Positions 35,723 through 47,521 of a stretch of DNA of 64,000 nucleotides are shown here, in pieces. Position 1 is the first letter of the stretch; every line of letters starts with the position of its first letter. The stretch lies in assembly GCA_016185205.1 (NCBI GenBank), contig JACPOA010000031.1, positions 238,393 through 302,392 on the forward strand, given 5' to 3'. Made by a program: the position numbers and the translations under genes. Source of the stretch: Hyphomicrobiales bacterium. GTDB taxonomy: Bacteria; Pseudomonadota; Alphaproteobacteria; Rhizobiales; Xanthobacteraceae. The notes under the pieces were generated by a model. It had not been told where the DNA came from, searched no databases, and worked only from the letters and a program-made list of their open reading frames with translations.

Positions 35723-37153
35723 ATGTCGAACGCGGAACTGGAGGGTTGGACACGAGTGCGCGGGCGGTTGCGCGCGGAGGTCGGTGACGACGTCTATTCG
35801 AGCTGGTTCGCGCGCATGGACCTGGAAGCCATCGAGGACGGCACCGTGCGCCTGTCGGTGCCGACCCGTTTCCTCAAGAGTTGGATCCAGTCGCATTATG
35901 CCGAGCGCGTGCTGGCCTGCTGGCAGGCCGAGGATACCAAAGTCGGCCGCATCGAGCTGATTGTGCGCTCGGCGGTGCTCAAGTCGACGGTGCCGCCCAA
36001 AAAGCCCGAGATCGCGGTATCCGGCAACGAGGCCGGTAGCCGTTTCCCCAGCGTCAATGGCCACGGCCGGCAGATCTCGCTCGGCGATCCCGGCGGACAT
36101 GAGGCGCTCGGCGGCTCACCGCTTGATACCCGCCTGAGCTTCGAGAGCTTCGTGGTCGGTCGCTCCAATACGCTCGCCCATGCGGCGGCCAAGCAGGTGG
36201 CGGCGGCACGGCGCACCGATCCGGTGATGTTCAATCCGCTCTATATCCATGCCGGCGTCGGCCTCGGTAAGACGCATTTGTTGCAGGCCATTACCTGGGC
36301 GGGAAATGCCGCAGGCGAGCGCAAGGTTTTGTACCTCACCGCCGAGAAATTCATGTACGGCTTCGTATCGGCGCTGCGCACACAGACCGCGCTCGCCTTC
36401 AAGGAAGCGCTGCGCGGTATCGGCGTGCTGGTGATCGACGACCTGCAATTCCTGCAAGGCAAGTCGACCCAGGCCGAGTTCTGCCACACTCTCAATGCCT
36501 TGATCGATGCCGGCCGCCAGGTGGTGATCGCCTCCGACCGGCCGCCGTCCGAACTGGAGACCTTCGAGGACCGCGTGCGCTCGCGGCTTGGCGGCGGGCT
36601 GGTGGTCGAAATGGGCAGCCTGGGCGAGGAATTGCGCTTCGAAATCCTCAAAGCCCGCGTGATGGCGGCGCGCTCGCATCATCCGAGCTTCGACGTGCCG
36701 CTGCCGGTGCTGACCTATATCGCTAAGACCGTCACTCATAACGGCCGCGATCTGGAAGGCGCGCTCAATCGCCTGCTGGCCCATAACAAGCTCACCGGCC
36801 AATCGGTCACGCTGGAAATGGCCGAGCGCGAGGTGCGCGACCTGATCCGCCCGCAGGAGCCCAAGCGGGTCAAGATCGAGGACATCCAGCGGGTGGTGGC
36901 GCGCCAATACAATGTCAGCCGCTCCGACCTGCTGTCGTCGCGCCGCACCGCCAATGTCGTGCGTCCGCGCCAAGTGGCGATGTATCTGGCCAAGACCCTG
37001 ACGCTGCGCTCGCTGCCGGAAATCGGCCGGCGCTTCGGCGGCCGCGACCACACCACCGTGCTGCATGCGGTGCGCAAGATCGAGGGCCTGGTCGGCAACG
37101 ATATGGCGCTGGCCGAGGAGATCGAGGTTTTGAAGCGCCAGTTGCAGGAGTAG
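35723..37153 (+). CDS. dnaA: Chromosomal replication initiator protein DnaA
   Basis: This 476-residue AAA+ protein binds DnaA boxes and opens the origin. Domain I is at about 1-90 ([20 protein letters not shown]). A variable linker follows. The AAA+ domain begins near [20 protein letters not shown], with Walker [13 protein letters not shown] and Walker [14 protein letters not shown]. The C-terminal DNA-binding domain ends with the signature [18 protein letters not shown] chose ATG 35723, where homologues start (MSNAELEGW); the longer frame to 35522 has no support. Confidence 0.95.
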   Translation: MSNAELEGWTRVRGRLRAEVGDDVYSSWFARMDLEAIEDGTVRLSVPTRFLKSWIQSHYAERVLACWQAEDTKVGRIELIVRSAVLKSTVPPKKPEIAVSGNEAGSRFPSVNGHGRQISLGDPGGHEALGGSPLDTRLSFESFVVGRSNTLAHAAAKQVAAARRTDPVMFNPLYIHAGVGLGKTHLLQAITWAGNAAGERKVLYLTAEKFMYGFVSALRTQTALAFKEALRGIGVLVIDDLQFLQGKSTQAEFCHTLNALIDAGRQVVIASDRPPSELETFEDRVRSRLGGGLVVEMGSLGEELRFEILKARVMAARSHHPSFDVPLPVLTYIAKTVTHNGRDLEGALNRLLAHNKLTGQSVTLEMAEREVRDLIRPQEPKRVKIEDIQRVVARQYNVSRSDLLSSRRTANVVRPRQVAMYLAKTLTLRSLPEIGRRFGGRDHTTVLHAVRKIEGLVGNDMALAEEIEVLKRQLQE

Positions 37154-37182
37154 CAGGGCCGCAAACCCCCTGCCCCCATCCT

Positions 37183-37242
37183 CAAGGCCGGGCATAGGCG
37201 AGCGAAGCGACGCCGTCCTTCGGACGGCTATGCCCGGCCTTG
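37183..37242. repeat. Long hairpin repeat between dnaA and dnaN
   Basis: CAAGGCCGGGCATAG and CTATGCCCGGCCTTG form a perfect 15-bp stem. Inside it CGTCC-TTC-GGACG forms a small second hairpin. This is a common Hyphomicrobiales intergenic repeat and may reduce read-through from dnaA into dnaN. Confidence 0.75.
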
Positions 37243-37415
37243 ATGTTTTGGAGGTCCCTGTGGACGCCTGGGGAAATACCGCCGTCCCCGACCTGCGCCC
37301 TTGCCTAAACGTCGCCAGCTTGTCACCTTTGCTCCCCGGCCTCGCAATCGCGCGATCTGCCGGCTTGCCGTTGCGCCTGAAAGTCCTTTTCAAAGGCGCC
37401 GGAGCGGGTCTCTCC

Positions 37416-38534
37416 ATGAAAGTTACTGTCGAGCGTGCCGAACTGCTGAAGTCGCTGGGCCACGTGCATCGCGTGGTCGAACGGCGCAATACCATTCCGA
37501 TCCTCGCCAACGTGCTGATCAAGGCCGACAAGGGCAAGCTCAGCCTGAAGGCGACCGATCTCGATCTCGAAATCACCGACAGCATAGCCGCCGAGGTGGC
37601 GCCCGGCGGCGCCACCACCGTGCCGGCGCATATGTTCTACGAGATCGTGCGCAAGCTGCCGGAGGGCGCGCAGATCGTCATCGAGGGCTCCGGCGACCGC
37701 GCCGTGCTGTCGATCCGCGCCGGACGCTCGCGCTTCACGCTGCAGACACTGCCGGAGAGCGACTTCCCCGATCTCGCCGCCGGCGAGATGACGCATTCGT
37801 TCAAGCTCGCCGCCGCCGATCTCAAGCGGCTGATCGACAAGACCCAGTTCGCCATCTCGACGGAAGAGACGCGCTACTACCTCAATGGCATCTATCTGCA
37901 CACGGCCGGCACGGCCAAGGCAGCGACCTTGCGCGCGGTGGCGACCGACGGCCACCGGCTGGCGCAGGTCGAACTGCCGCTGCCCACCGGCGCCGCCGGC
38001 ATGCCGGGCATCATCGTGCCGCGCAAGACGGTCGCCGAAGTGCAGCGCCTGATCGAAACCGACGAAGGCGAAGTGGCGATCGAGCTCTCCGTCGGCAAGA
38101 TCCGCTTCACCATCGGCAACGCGGTGCTCACCTCCAAGCTGATCGACGGCACCTTCCCGGATTACGGGCGCGTGATCCCGGCCAACAACGACAAAAGCCT
38201 GATCGTCGACAAGAAGGATTTTGAGGCAGCCGTCGACCGCGTCTCCACCGTCTCGAGCGAGCGCGGCCGCGCCGTCAAGCTGGCGATCTCGGGCGGCCGG
38301 CTGGTGCTGTCGGTGACCAATCCCGACTCGGGCAGCGCCACCGAGGAAATCGAGGTCGAGTATGATTCCGATCCGCTCGATATCGGTTTTAACTCGCGCT
38401 ATTTGCTCGACATCGCCGCCCAGATCGAGGGCGAAGTCGCCGTGCTCAAGCTCGCCGACCCCGGCTCGCCGACGCTGATCCAGGACAAGGACGCCAAGGG
38501 CGCGCTCTATGTGCTGATGCCGATGCGGGTTTAA
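37416..38534 (+). CDS. dnaN: DNA polymerase III beta subunit (sliding clamp)
   Basis: This 372-residue protein forms the ring that holds the polymerase on DNA. MKVTVERAELLKSLGHVHRV starts the first of three clamp domains, RRNTIPILANVLIKA is typical, and the C-terminus ALYVLMPMRV matches the family end. I chose ATG 37416; the longer frame to 37230 passes through the upstream repeat region. It lies in the standard dnaA-dnaN-recF order. Confidence 0.95.
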   Translation: MKVTVERAELLKSLGHVHRVVERRNTIPILANVLIKADKGKLSLKATDLDLEITDSIAAEVAPGGATTVPAHMFYEIVRKLPEGAQIVIEGSGDRAVLSIRAGRSRFTLQTLPESDFPDLAAGEMTHSFKLAAADLKRLIDKTQFAISTEETRYYLNGIYLHTAGTAKAATLRAVATDGHRLAQVELPLPTGAAGMPGIIVPRKTVAEVQRLIETDEGEVAIELSVGKIRFTIGNAVLTSKLIDGTFPDYGRVIPANNDKSLIVDKKDFEAAVDRVSTVSSERGRAVKLAISGGRLVLSVTNPDSGSATEEIEVEYDSDPLDIGFNSRYLLDIAAQIEGEVAVLKLADPGSPTLIQDKDAKGALYVLMPMRV

Positions 38535-38571
38535 CTTCTCTCATCGCCGCTGCGGGTGGTAAGGCTCGCTG

Positions 38572-39714
38572 ATGACCGCCGCCTGCATCCGCCGCCTGAC
38601 GCTGACCAATTTCCGCAGCTATCACGCCGCGCAGATTTCGCTCGAGCGCGCCGGTCCCGTGGTGGTGACCGGCGCCAATGGCGCCGGCAAGACCAATCTG
38701 ATCGAAGCGATCTCGCTACTGGCGCCGGGCCGCGGCTTGCGCCGCGCCACCATGGAAGAGCTGGCGTTTTCCGAAGGCGACGGCGCCTGGGCGGTGTCGG
38801 CCGAGATCGAAGGCATGCTCGGCCTCGCCACGCTCGGCACCGGCATCGATCCGCCGGCCGGCGAGAACGTCGCGCCCACGCGCAAATGTCGCGTCGATCG
38901 CGAGAGCGTGGGATCGGCTACGGCCTTCGCCGATCATGTACGCGTGGTGTGGTTGACGCCGGCCATGGACCCGCTGTTCAACGGTCCAGCCTCCGAGCGC
39001 CGGCGGTTTCTCGATCGATTGGTATTGGCGGTCGATGCGCAGCATTCCAGCCGCGTCTCTGCGTTGGAGCGCTCCTTGCGCTCGCGCAACCGCCTGCTGG
39101 AAGACGCCCACAACGATCCGCATTGGCTCGACGCGATCGAACACGAGACCGCCGAAGTCGCCGTCGCGGTGGCGGCGGCGCGCAGCGAGACGGTGAACCG
39201 GCTCGCCGGTGCGCTCACCGCCGCGCGCTCCTCCGCGCCGGAATTTCCGCACGCCGAGATCGCGCTCAACGGCTGGATGGAGCAGCTGCTGCCCGATCAC
39301 AGTGCACGCAAGATCGAGGACCGCTACCGCGCTCTGCTCAAGGACAATCGCGCGCGCGATGCCGCCGCCGGACGCACGCTCGACGGCCCGCATCTGTCCG
39401 ATCTCACCGTCACCCATGCCGGCAAGGGCATCCCTGCGCGCGACGCCTCGACCGGCGAGCAGAAGGCGCTGCTCATCCGCCTGGTGCTGGCGCATGCCCG
39501 GCTGATCAAGGAGATGACCGGCTTTGCGCCGCTGCTGCTGCTCGACGAAGTGGTGGCCCATCTCGATCCGGCGCGGCGCACGGCGCTGTACGACGCGCTA
39601 GCTGCGCTGGGCGCGCAGGTCTGGATGACCGGCGCCGATTCGGTCGCCTTCGGCGATATTGTCGACCGCGCCGAAACTTTCCTGGTGCGCGGCGGCGCGG
39701 TGGAACCGGCGTAG
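38572..39714 (+). CDS. recF: DNA replication/repair protein RecF
   Basis: This 380-residue SMC-like ATPase acts in single-strand gap repair. The start IRRLTLTNFRSYHAAQ and Walker A VTGANGAGKTNLIEAIS (about residues 32-48) are diagnostic. The signature ASTGEQKALLIRLVLAHA and Walker B PLLLLDEVVAHLD are near the end. It follows dnaN by 37 bases and is probably cotranscribed. Confidence 0.94.
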   Translation: MTAACIRRLTLTNFRSYHAAQISLERAGPVVVTGANGAGKTNLIEAISLLAPGRGLRRATMEELAFSEGDGAWAVSAEIEGMLGLATLGTGIDPPAGENVAPTRKCRVDRESVGSATAFADHVRVVWLTPAMDPLFNGPASERRRFLDRLVLAVDAQHSSRVSALERSLRSRNRLLEDAHNDPHWLDAIEHETAEVAVAVAAARSETVNRLAGALTAARSSAPEFPHAEIALNGWMEQLLPDHSARKIEDRYRALLKDNRARDAAAGRTLDGPHLSDLTVTHAGKGIPARDASTGEQKALLIRLVLAHARLIKEMTGFAPLLLLDEVVAHLDPARRTALYDALAALGAQVWMTGADSVAFGDIVDRAETFLVRGGAVEPA

Positions 39715-39843
39715 CAAAGTTCCATGCGCCGGCCGCATACGTTTCGTTAATCGAGATCACTTGAACTCGTCGAAAACCGGAACCATCGCCGCGCCATTGC
39801 CTTAACCCTGCAGGCGGCGAGGCCGCCGGAATGGAACCGGGCC

Positions 39844-40041
39844 ATGGCAATGCGAGCGCAGAGCGCAACAGACCGAATGAAGCGCGAGCTGCATCGGCTG
39901 TTCGACAACATCCGCGGCGATCTCGACCGCATCGAAATCCTGACGGCGGCGCTCAGCGCCTTCAGCCGGCCGGTGCCCGATTATGAGCCCCGCTTCCGGC
40001 ATCTGCGGCAGCCGGCCATGTCAGCGTACGAGCTCGGCTAA
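39844..40041 (+). CDS. Small conserved-looking protein between recF and gyrB
   Basis: This 65-residue protein has a predicted amphipathic helix (RMKRELHRLFDNIRGDLDRI) followed by ILTAALSAFSRPVPDYEPRF. I do not recognise a domain. The helix-rich N-terminus, ordinary codon use and position between two core genes support a real gene. It is soluble, with no signal peptide. Confidence 0.55.
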   Translation: MAMRAQSATDRMKRELHRLFDNIRGDLDRIEILTAALSAFSRPVPDYEPRFRHLRQPAMSAYELG

Positions 40042-40129
40042 CGCGCCGACGGTGAGGTCGCGCCAGCGCGAATTTCAGGTCCGCGCGGGGGTCAAAAACA
40101 CGTCGTTTTTAGCCGCACTGACTCTCTAA

Positions 40130-42858
<2,729 letters not shown>

Positions 42859-42966
42859 GGCCAGCTCCTGCGCACGATTGCGCCTGCCCTAAACGGGCAA
42901 GGCCTAGCCCCGGTTCCAAGCCGGCGGGATTGGTGATGGCGATATCGACCGCTTGTCGCGCGGCGG

Positions 42967-43797
42967 CTAGGCGCCGGCGTCGACGCGCGTGAGGAAATCG
43001 CCGAGCACCCGATTGAACAGGTCCGGTTCTTCCAGGTTCACCGCATGGCCGGTCTTGGGCAACATCACCAGCCCGGAGGCGGGAAGCGCGTCTTTCAGGA
43101 ACAGGCTCGGCTCGATGCAGCGGTCGTCCTCGTCGCCGACCACGATCAGCGCCGGGATCGCCAGTCGCCGGATGTCGCTCTCGAAATCGTAGAGCGAGGG
43201 CCGCGTGCCCTGAAAGCCGCGCGCGGTATGGGCCGAGCCTTGCGCGTCGTGTTCGGACAGCATGCGGACGAATTCCGCAAAGCCGCGCGCATCCTTGATC
43301 TCGAACGGGATGCGGTTCGGACTGCGGCCGTACGTTCGCGCCACCGCCGCCGAACCGTCGCGCTCGAACTGTAAGCCAAGCTCGCGTGAATGCTGATGGA
43401 AGGCGTCGGTGTACCAGCGCTCGCTGCCCGAGCCGGTGCCGGCCAGCACCATCGAGCGCACGCGGCCGGGGTGATTGAGCGCGACCTGCAGCGCGGTATA
43501 GCCGCCCATCGACAGGCCGACGATGTGCGCGCGCTCGATTTCGAGATGATCGAGCACGGCGACGCAATCGCGCATCACGTGTTTATAGCTGTAGGCATTC
43601 GGGTCGGCCGGCACGTCGGACGGCGTATAGCCGCGCGCGGCATAGGCGATGCAGCGATAGCGCTTACCGAATTCGCGCAATTGCGGTTCCCAGCTGCGAT
43701 GGTCGCCGGCGAATTCATGCACGAACAGCACGGGCGTGCCCTGCCCCACCTCTTCGTAATGCAGCCGCACATTGTCGGGGGCGATGGCGTAAGGCAT
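42967..43797 (-). CDS. Alpha/beta hydrolase
   Basis: This 276-residue hydrolase has the oxyanion segment PVLFVHEFAGDHRSW (about residues 22-36), the nucleophile elbow IVGLSMGGYTALQ (serine about 96), the acid in LIVVGDEDDRCIEPS and the histidine in LPKTGHAVNLEEPDLF. It is of the 3-oxoadipate enol-lactonase/esterase type in general shape, but the true substrate is unknown. It stands alone and ends close to the DUF1328 gene. Confidence 0.88.
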   Translation of the reverse strand: MPYAIAPDNVRLHYEEVGQGTPVLFVHEFAGDHRSWEPQLREFGKRYRCIAYAARGYTPSDVPADPNAYSYKHVMRDCVAVLDHLEIERAHIVGLSMGGYTALQVALNHPGRVRSMVLAGTGSGSERWYTDAFHQHSRELGLQFERDGSAAVARTYGRSPNRIPFEIKDARGFAEFVRMLSEHDAQGSAHTARGFQGTRPSLYDFESDIRRLAIPALIVVGDEDDRCIEPSLFLKDALPASGLVMLPKTGHAVNLEEPDLFNRVLGDFLTRVDAGA

Positions 43798-43867
43798 GCG
43801 GGACCGGTCCGTTCAAGTCGAAGCGGGGCCATGCCTAGCATCTTGCCGCGACGAGCGCCAAAACGAA

Positions 43868-43891
43868 GCGGCCGGCACAATGGCCGGCCGC
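43868..43891 (-). terminator. Perfect 9-bp hairpin terminator
   Basis: GCGGCCGGC and GCCGGCCGC enclose a six-base loop. Read leftward it is followed by TTCGTTTT, so it can end transcripts from the gene at 43975-44343. Confidence 0.65.
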
Positions 43892-43926
43892 GACATCAAA
43901 ATCGTTGCGAGAAAAGAGTCTTATTT

Positions 43927-43975
43927 GCGCATGATCTTGTCCGAAAACCGGGTCCCACTTTTCGGGATCATGCGC
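43927..43975 (-). repeat. 49-bp palindromic repeat, copy 3 (reverse)
   Basis: It begins GCGCATGATCTTGTCCGAAA and ends CTTTTCGGGATCATGCGC, the reverse of copy 1. Its last base is the first base of the stop codon of the leftward gene at 43975-44343, so again the repeat abuts a gene end. Confidence 0.9.
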
Positions 43976-44343
43976 TAGCCCGGGTAATGCGCGGCCCCGC
44001 CCAGATCCATACGCCGGCGCCAGGCGGTCTGCCGCAGCCCCAGCAAGCGGCTGGCGGCGGTCTTGGCCTCGGCGCGGGTTGCCGCGGCGCAGGTGCGGTA
44101 TTCGAGATCGGAGACGCGCGACACCAGCGGCTGCTTGCGGAACAGCCGGGCGAAGGTGCCGACCCCGCCGTTGAGCTTCAGGTCGGTGAGCGCGTTGGCA
44201 ACATTGCCGGTATGGCCGAACGCGATCACGCGGCCGGTCATCGTATGGCGCACCTCATAAACCCCCGGCCCGATCGGCGCCTCGAGATGGCCGCCGATCT
44301 GCGCGTCGGGGAACCGCTTCCAACTGCTCCAAGTCTGAACCAT
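43975..44343 (-). CDS. Small protein with a possible GIY-YIG-like fold
   Basis: This 122-residue protein has GPGVYEVRHTMTGRVIAFGH followed by TGNVANALTDL (about residues 24-54). That pattern recalls the GIY...YIG core of small nuclease-like domains, but I cannot identify the catalytic arginine and glutamate with confidence. The C-terminal half is basic (TRAEAKTAASRLLGLRQTAW). I chose ATG 44343 with GAGGGG eight bases upstream; ATG 44382 is an alternative. Function is unknown. Confidence 0.65.
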   Translation of the reverse strand: MVQTWSSWKRFPDAQIGGHLEAPIGPGVYEVRHTMTGRVIAFGHTGNVANALTDLKLNGGVGTFARLFRKQPLVSRVSDLEYRTCAAATRAEAKTAASRLLGLRQTAWRRRMDLGGAAHYPG

Positions 44344-44573
44344 ACAAAAACCCCTCGAATTCTCTAAAAAATCACCAATCAAGAACGCGACAACTAATCA
44401 TTGGTTCCGGACCGTCAACGGCCTTTGTTGATAAATGGCCGTCTTTAGGTCCGAGTTGAGGCAGAGCCACTTCACATCAAATTGAGCTGGCAAATTGAGC
44501 AGACCTGCGCCGCCTGAATTTTCGCGATTTCCGCGTGAATCCGGCCTGTAATATTTTACCAGCGTCGCGGCGA

Positions 44574-45398
44574 TCAGTGCCCGGGCAGCACCAGCACTTT
44601 CGTCCTGGCCGGCAGACTGGTCTTGGAGACCACGAGCGAGGGCACATCGGCGATCTCCACGTCCCAGTCCTGCCGCGCCCGCTGCAGGAAGCGGTCGAGC
44701 GTATAGGCGCTGAAATAATGCATCGGGATGATCAGCGGCGCCTTCAGCGCGCGCAGCACCTCGATCATGCCCTCGAGGTCGAGCGTCAAGGTGCCGTCCA
44801 CCGGCACCAGCACCACGTCGACGCGGCCGATCTCGTTGAGCTGCTGTTGCGTCAGCGTGTGATGCAGATGGCCGAGATGGGCGATGCAGAGATTGGCCAC
44901 CTCGAAGATGAAGATCGAATTGCCGTGGCGCTCGGTGCCGCCGGCCCATGAGCGGATATTGGTCGGCACGTTGCGCACACGCACGTCCTTGACCTGGACG
45001 TCGACGCGCGCCGGCTTCTGGTCCTCGGCCCAGCCGCGCAGCACGTGTTTGATGCCCGAATCGGGACTCTCGGTGTAATGGGTCGAGTGCGCGTGGTTCA
45101 TCGTCACGATGTCGGGCAGCACCGGCGGCTTCACGTAATCATTGTAGTCGGTGGCGATGCGCACCAGCTGCGGGCTCTCGATCAGGAAGGTCGAGTGGCC
45201 GACATAGCTGATGCGCACCTGGTCGCGCTCAAGCGCAACGCGGCGAAAGGGCAGCGGCCGCTCGGCCACCAGACCGGGACAGCTTTCGGTCATTTCAGGT
45301 TTAGCCGCAGGCGGCGCCGCGCCTTGCGCGCAAGCCTGGCCGGCCGCGGCCACAAGCGCCCACATTGCCGCCAGGGTTTTCAGTGACGCGCCGTGCAT
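44574..45398 (-). CDS. Exported MBL-fold metallo-hydrolase
   Basis: This protein of about 274 residues starts with a signal peptide (LAAMWALVAAAGQACAQG). The metallo-beta-lactamase fold follows: VRISYVGHSTFLIESPQLVR, then TMNHAHSTHYTES at the HxHxDH position, IAHLGHLHHTL and VLVPVDGTLTLDLEGM. The metal motif is HAHSTHY, lacking the aspartate seen in HxHxDH. Members such as UlaG-like or YtkL hydrolases have similar shape. I chose ATG 45398 with GTGAGG before it. A periplasmic location is likely. Substrate is unknown. Confidence 0.8.
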   Translation of the reverse strand: MHGASLKTLAAMWALVAAAGQACAQGAAPPAAKPEMTESCPGLVAERPLPFRRVALERDQVRISYVGHSTFLIESPQLVRIATDYNDYVKPPVLPDIVTMNHAHSTHYTESPDSGIKHVLRGWAEDQKPARVDVQVKDVRVRNVPTNIRSWAGGTERHGNSIFIFEVANLCIAHLGHLHHTLTQQQLNEIGRVDVVLVPVDGTLTLDLEGMIEVLRALKAPLIIPMHYFSAYTLDRFLQRARQDWDVEIADVPSLVVSKTSLPARTKVLVLPGH

Positions 45399-45526
45399 GG
45401 CCTCACCCGCAACATTTGACGGGCGTAAATCTGGCACGGTTCACGAAAAGCCGCCACCGGCCTCACGGACAAATGAAAGGCGGCGCCCGCAAGCACCGCC
45501 TCACGTTATTCGGATTGCTGTAAGGC

Positions 45527-46342
45527 TCAAAACTGCTCGAAATAGCGGCGGTCGCGCAGCGAGACGATCATGCCCTTCGGCGTCAGCACCATCCAGCGGC
45601 CGTCCTGCCGTTTGACCTGCTCGACCCGGCCGAGACCCGGCAATGGCGCACCGATCGAGACCCGATAGATATCGCCATGGCCCTGCACATAGACAAAGCC
45701 ATCGTACACGTCGCGGATGGTCCAGCCCGCTACCACCGGCAGACGCGCCGGCGCTTGCGGCTCCATGGCGACGACGCGCTGCGCCGGCTTCGGCAGGGGC
45801 ACCGGCGTCACCGTCTGCGGCGCCGAGATCGAGCCGGTGATCTCCGCGCTCTCGCGGGTGAGGCGTTCGGTGAGCTTGTCGGTGATTTTGGCGACCTGCG
45901 CATGCGCGGATTTGTTGGCCGCCTCGACATTGGCCTTCAGCGACGCGATCTCCTTCGACAGCCGGGCGATCGATTGCTGCATCGCCTTGGTTTCATCCAG
46001 GCGCGCGAGATCGCTGCGCGCGGGCGCGGCAAATCCGCCGCTCGCCACCGCGCCGACGACGGCACCGAGCGCGGCCGCGATCGCCACCGAGGCGGCGAGC
46101 AGGGCATGGCGCTTGTGCCGAGCGGTCAACTTAATCTGCGGCAGCGAGAAAAGTTTTGCCGGCGCAACTTGGGGCGCTGGCACCGCGGTCACCGTTTCGC
46201 TTTTCGGCGGCTCAGCCGCCGGCGCCGCCGCGGGCTCGGTCACCGCCGGCGAGATCGACGGCGATTCGACCGCCGGCAATGCACTGGTGAGGTCGCTCTT
46301 GGTTTCGATCTTGCCCTGTTCGTGCTGCGGCGTATCGGTCAT
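45527..46342 (-). CDS. Membrane-anchored protein with periplasmic coiled coil and beta-rich C-terminus
   Basis: This 271-residue protein begins with a long Pro/Ala/Glu-rich cytoplasmic part (about 1-75). One transmembrane segment follows at about 80-105 (HALLAASVAIAAALGAVVGA). A predicted coiled coil is at about 113-160 (LDETKAMQQSIARLSKEIAS). The C-terminal 70 residues (GWTIRDVYDGFVYVQGHGDI, then MVLTPKGMIVSL) look like a small beta domain as in secretion or division-related anchors. I chose ATG 46342 with GAGGAG upstream. No function can be named. It is probably an envelope scaffold. Confidence 0.7.
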   Translation of the reverse strand: MTDTPQHEQGKIETKSDLTSALPAVESPSISPAVTEPAAAPAAEPPKSETVTAVPAPQVAPAKLFSLPQIKLTARHKRHALLAASVAIAAALGAVVGAVASGGFAAPARSDLARLDETKAMQQSIARLSKEIASLKANVEAANKSAHAQVAKITDKLTERLTRESAEITGSISAPQTVTPVPLPKPAQRVVAMEPQAPARLPVVAGWTIRDVYDGFVYVQGHGDIYRVSIGAPLPGLGRVEQVKRQDGRWMVLTPKGMIVSLRDRRYFEQF

Positions 46343-46427
46343 GACCCGCTCCTCGCATTGGTCGTTCACCAATCGGTAACCACGTTCGGTTACCAACTCG
46401 TTACCAATCCGAGTTCCATGACTGACG

Positions 46428-47429
46428 CTAAACCGGCAGGCCGTTCTCGGCCGCCAGCGCCTTGAGCGTGACCGCCGGGCGCGCGCCGATATGCTGGATC
46501 ACTTCTGCCGCCGCCAGCGCGCCAAGCCTGGCGGCGGTGCGGTGATCCTTGCCGTGCGAATGCCCGACCAGGAAGCCGGCGGCGAACAGATCGCCGGCGC
46601 CGGTGACGTCGACCACCTGGTCGATCGGCATGGCCTGCACCGCCTCGACCGCGTCGCGGGAGACCACCACGCAGCCTTTCTCGCTGCGCGTCACCACCGC
46701 GAGCTTGGCATCGCCACGCAGCTGCTTCACTGCGGTGTCGAAGTCGGCGGTTTGATAAAGGCTGCGCAGCTCGTGCTCGTTGGCGAACACGATGTCGACG
46801 GTGCCCTTGCGGATCAGCGCGAGGAATTCGGCGCGGTAGCGGTCGACGCAGAACGAGTCCGACAGCGTGAGCGCGACGCGGCGGCCGGCTCTGTGCGCGA
46901 TCGCCGCCGCCTTGACGAAGGCTTCCTTGGCGTGCGGCGGGTCCCACAGATAGCCTTCGAGATAGACGATGGCCGCCGCGGCGATGGTCGCCTCGTCGAT
47001 GTCGTTGGGGTGCAGGTCCTGCGCGGCGCCGAGAAAGGTGTTCATGGTGCGCTCGCCGTCCGGCGTCACCATGATGTAGCAGCGCGCGGTCGAGGGTCCG
47101 TCGGAGGCTGGCGGCGTGTCGAAGGTGACGCGGGCGGCGCGGATATCGTGCGCGAAGGCGCGGCCGAGTTCGTCGTCCTTGACCTTGCCGACGAAGGCGG
47201 CGCGGCCACCGAAGCTGGCAACCCCGACGATGGTGTTGGCCGCCGAGCCGCCCGAGCTTTCCACTGCCGGCCCCATGGCGTCGTAGATCGCCTGCGCGCG
47301 CGCCTCGTCGATCAGCGCCATGGTGCCCTTGTGCATGCCATGCGCGACCAGGAAATCGTCCTCGGCGCGGGCGATCACATCGACGATGGCGTTGCCGATG
47401 CCGAGTACGTCGTAGCGGGGGGCGGCCAT
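46428..47429 (-). CDS. PfkB-family carbohydrate/nucleoside kinase (adenosine kinase-like)
   Basis: This 333-residue ribokinase-fold enzyme has the N-terminal VLGIGNAIVDVIARAEDDFL, the substrate loop SSGGSAANTIVGVASFGGRA (about residues 58-77), ARCYIMVTPDGERTMNTFLG (about 111-130) and the C-terminal anion-hole motif VDVTGAGDLFAAGFL with the catalytic aspartate. It resembles alphaproteobacterial adenosine kinases, but the choice among nucleoside and sugar substrates is open. It is divergent from murJ. Confidence 0.88.
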   Translation of the reverse strand: MAAPRYDVLGIGNAIVDVIARAEDDFLVAHGMHKGTMALIDEARAQAIYDAMGPAVESSGGSAANTIVGVASFGGRAAFVGKVKDDELGRAFAHDIRAARVTFDTPPASDGPSTARCYIMVTPDGERTMNTFLGAAQDLHPNDIDEATIAAAAIVYLEGYLWDPPHAKEAFVKAAAIAHRAGRRVALTLSDSFCVDRYRAEFLALIRKGTVDIVFANEHELRSLYQTADFDTAVKQLRGDAKLAVVTRSEKGCVVVSRDAVEAVQAMPIDQVVDVTGAGDLFAAGFLVGHSHGKDHRTAARLGALAAAEVIQHIGARPAVTLKALAAENGLPV

Positions 47430-47521
47430 GCGATACCTCGTGAATAAGTGCGGCGCACTATAGCGAGCGAGAGTGCGGAGGCAATGCGCGATGTTCTACA
47501 CTGCGGGCGGAGGCCCATCCC

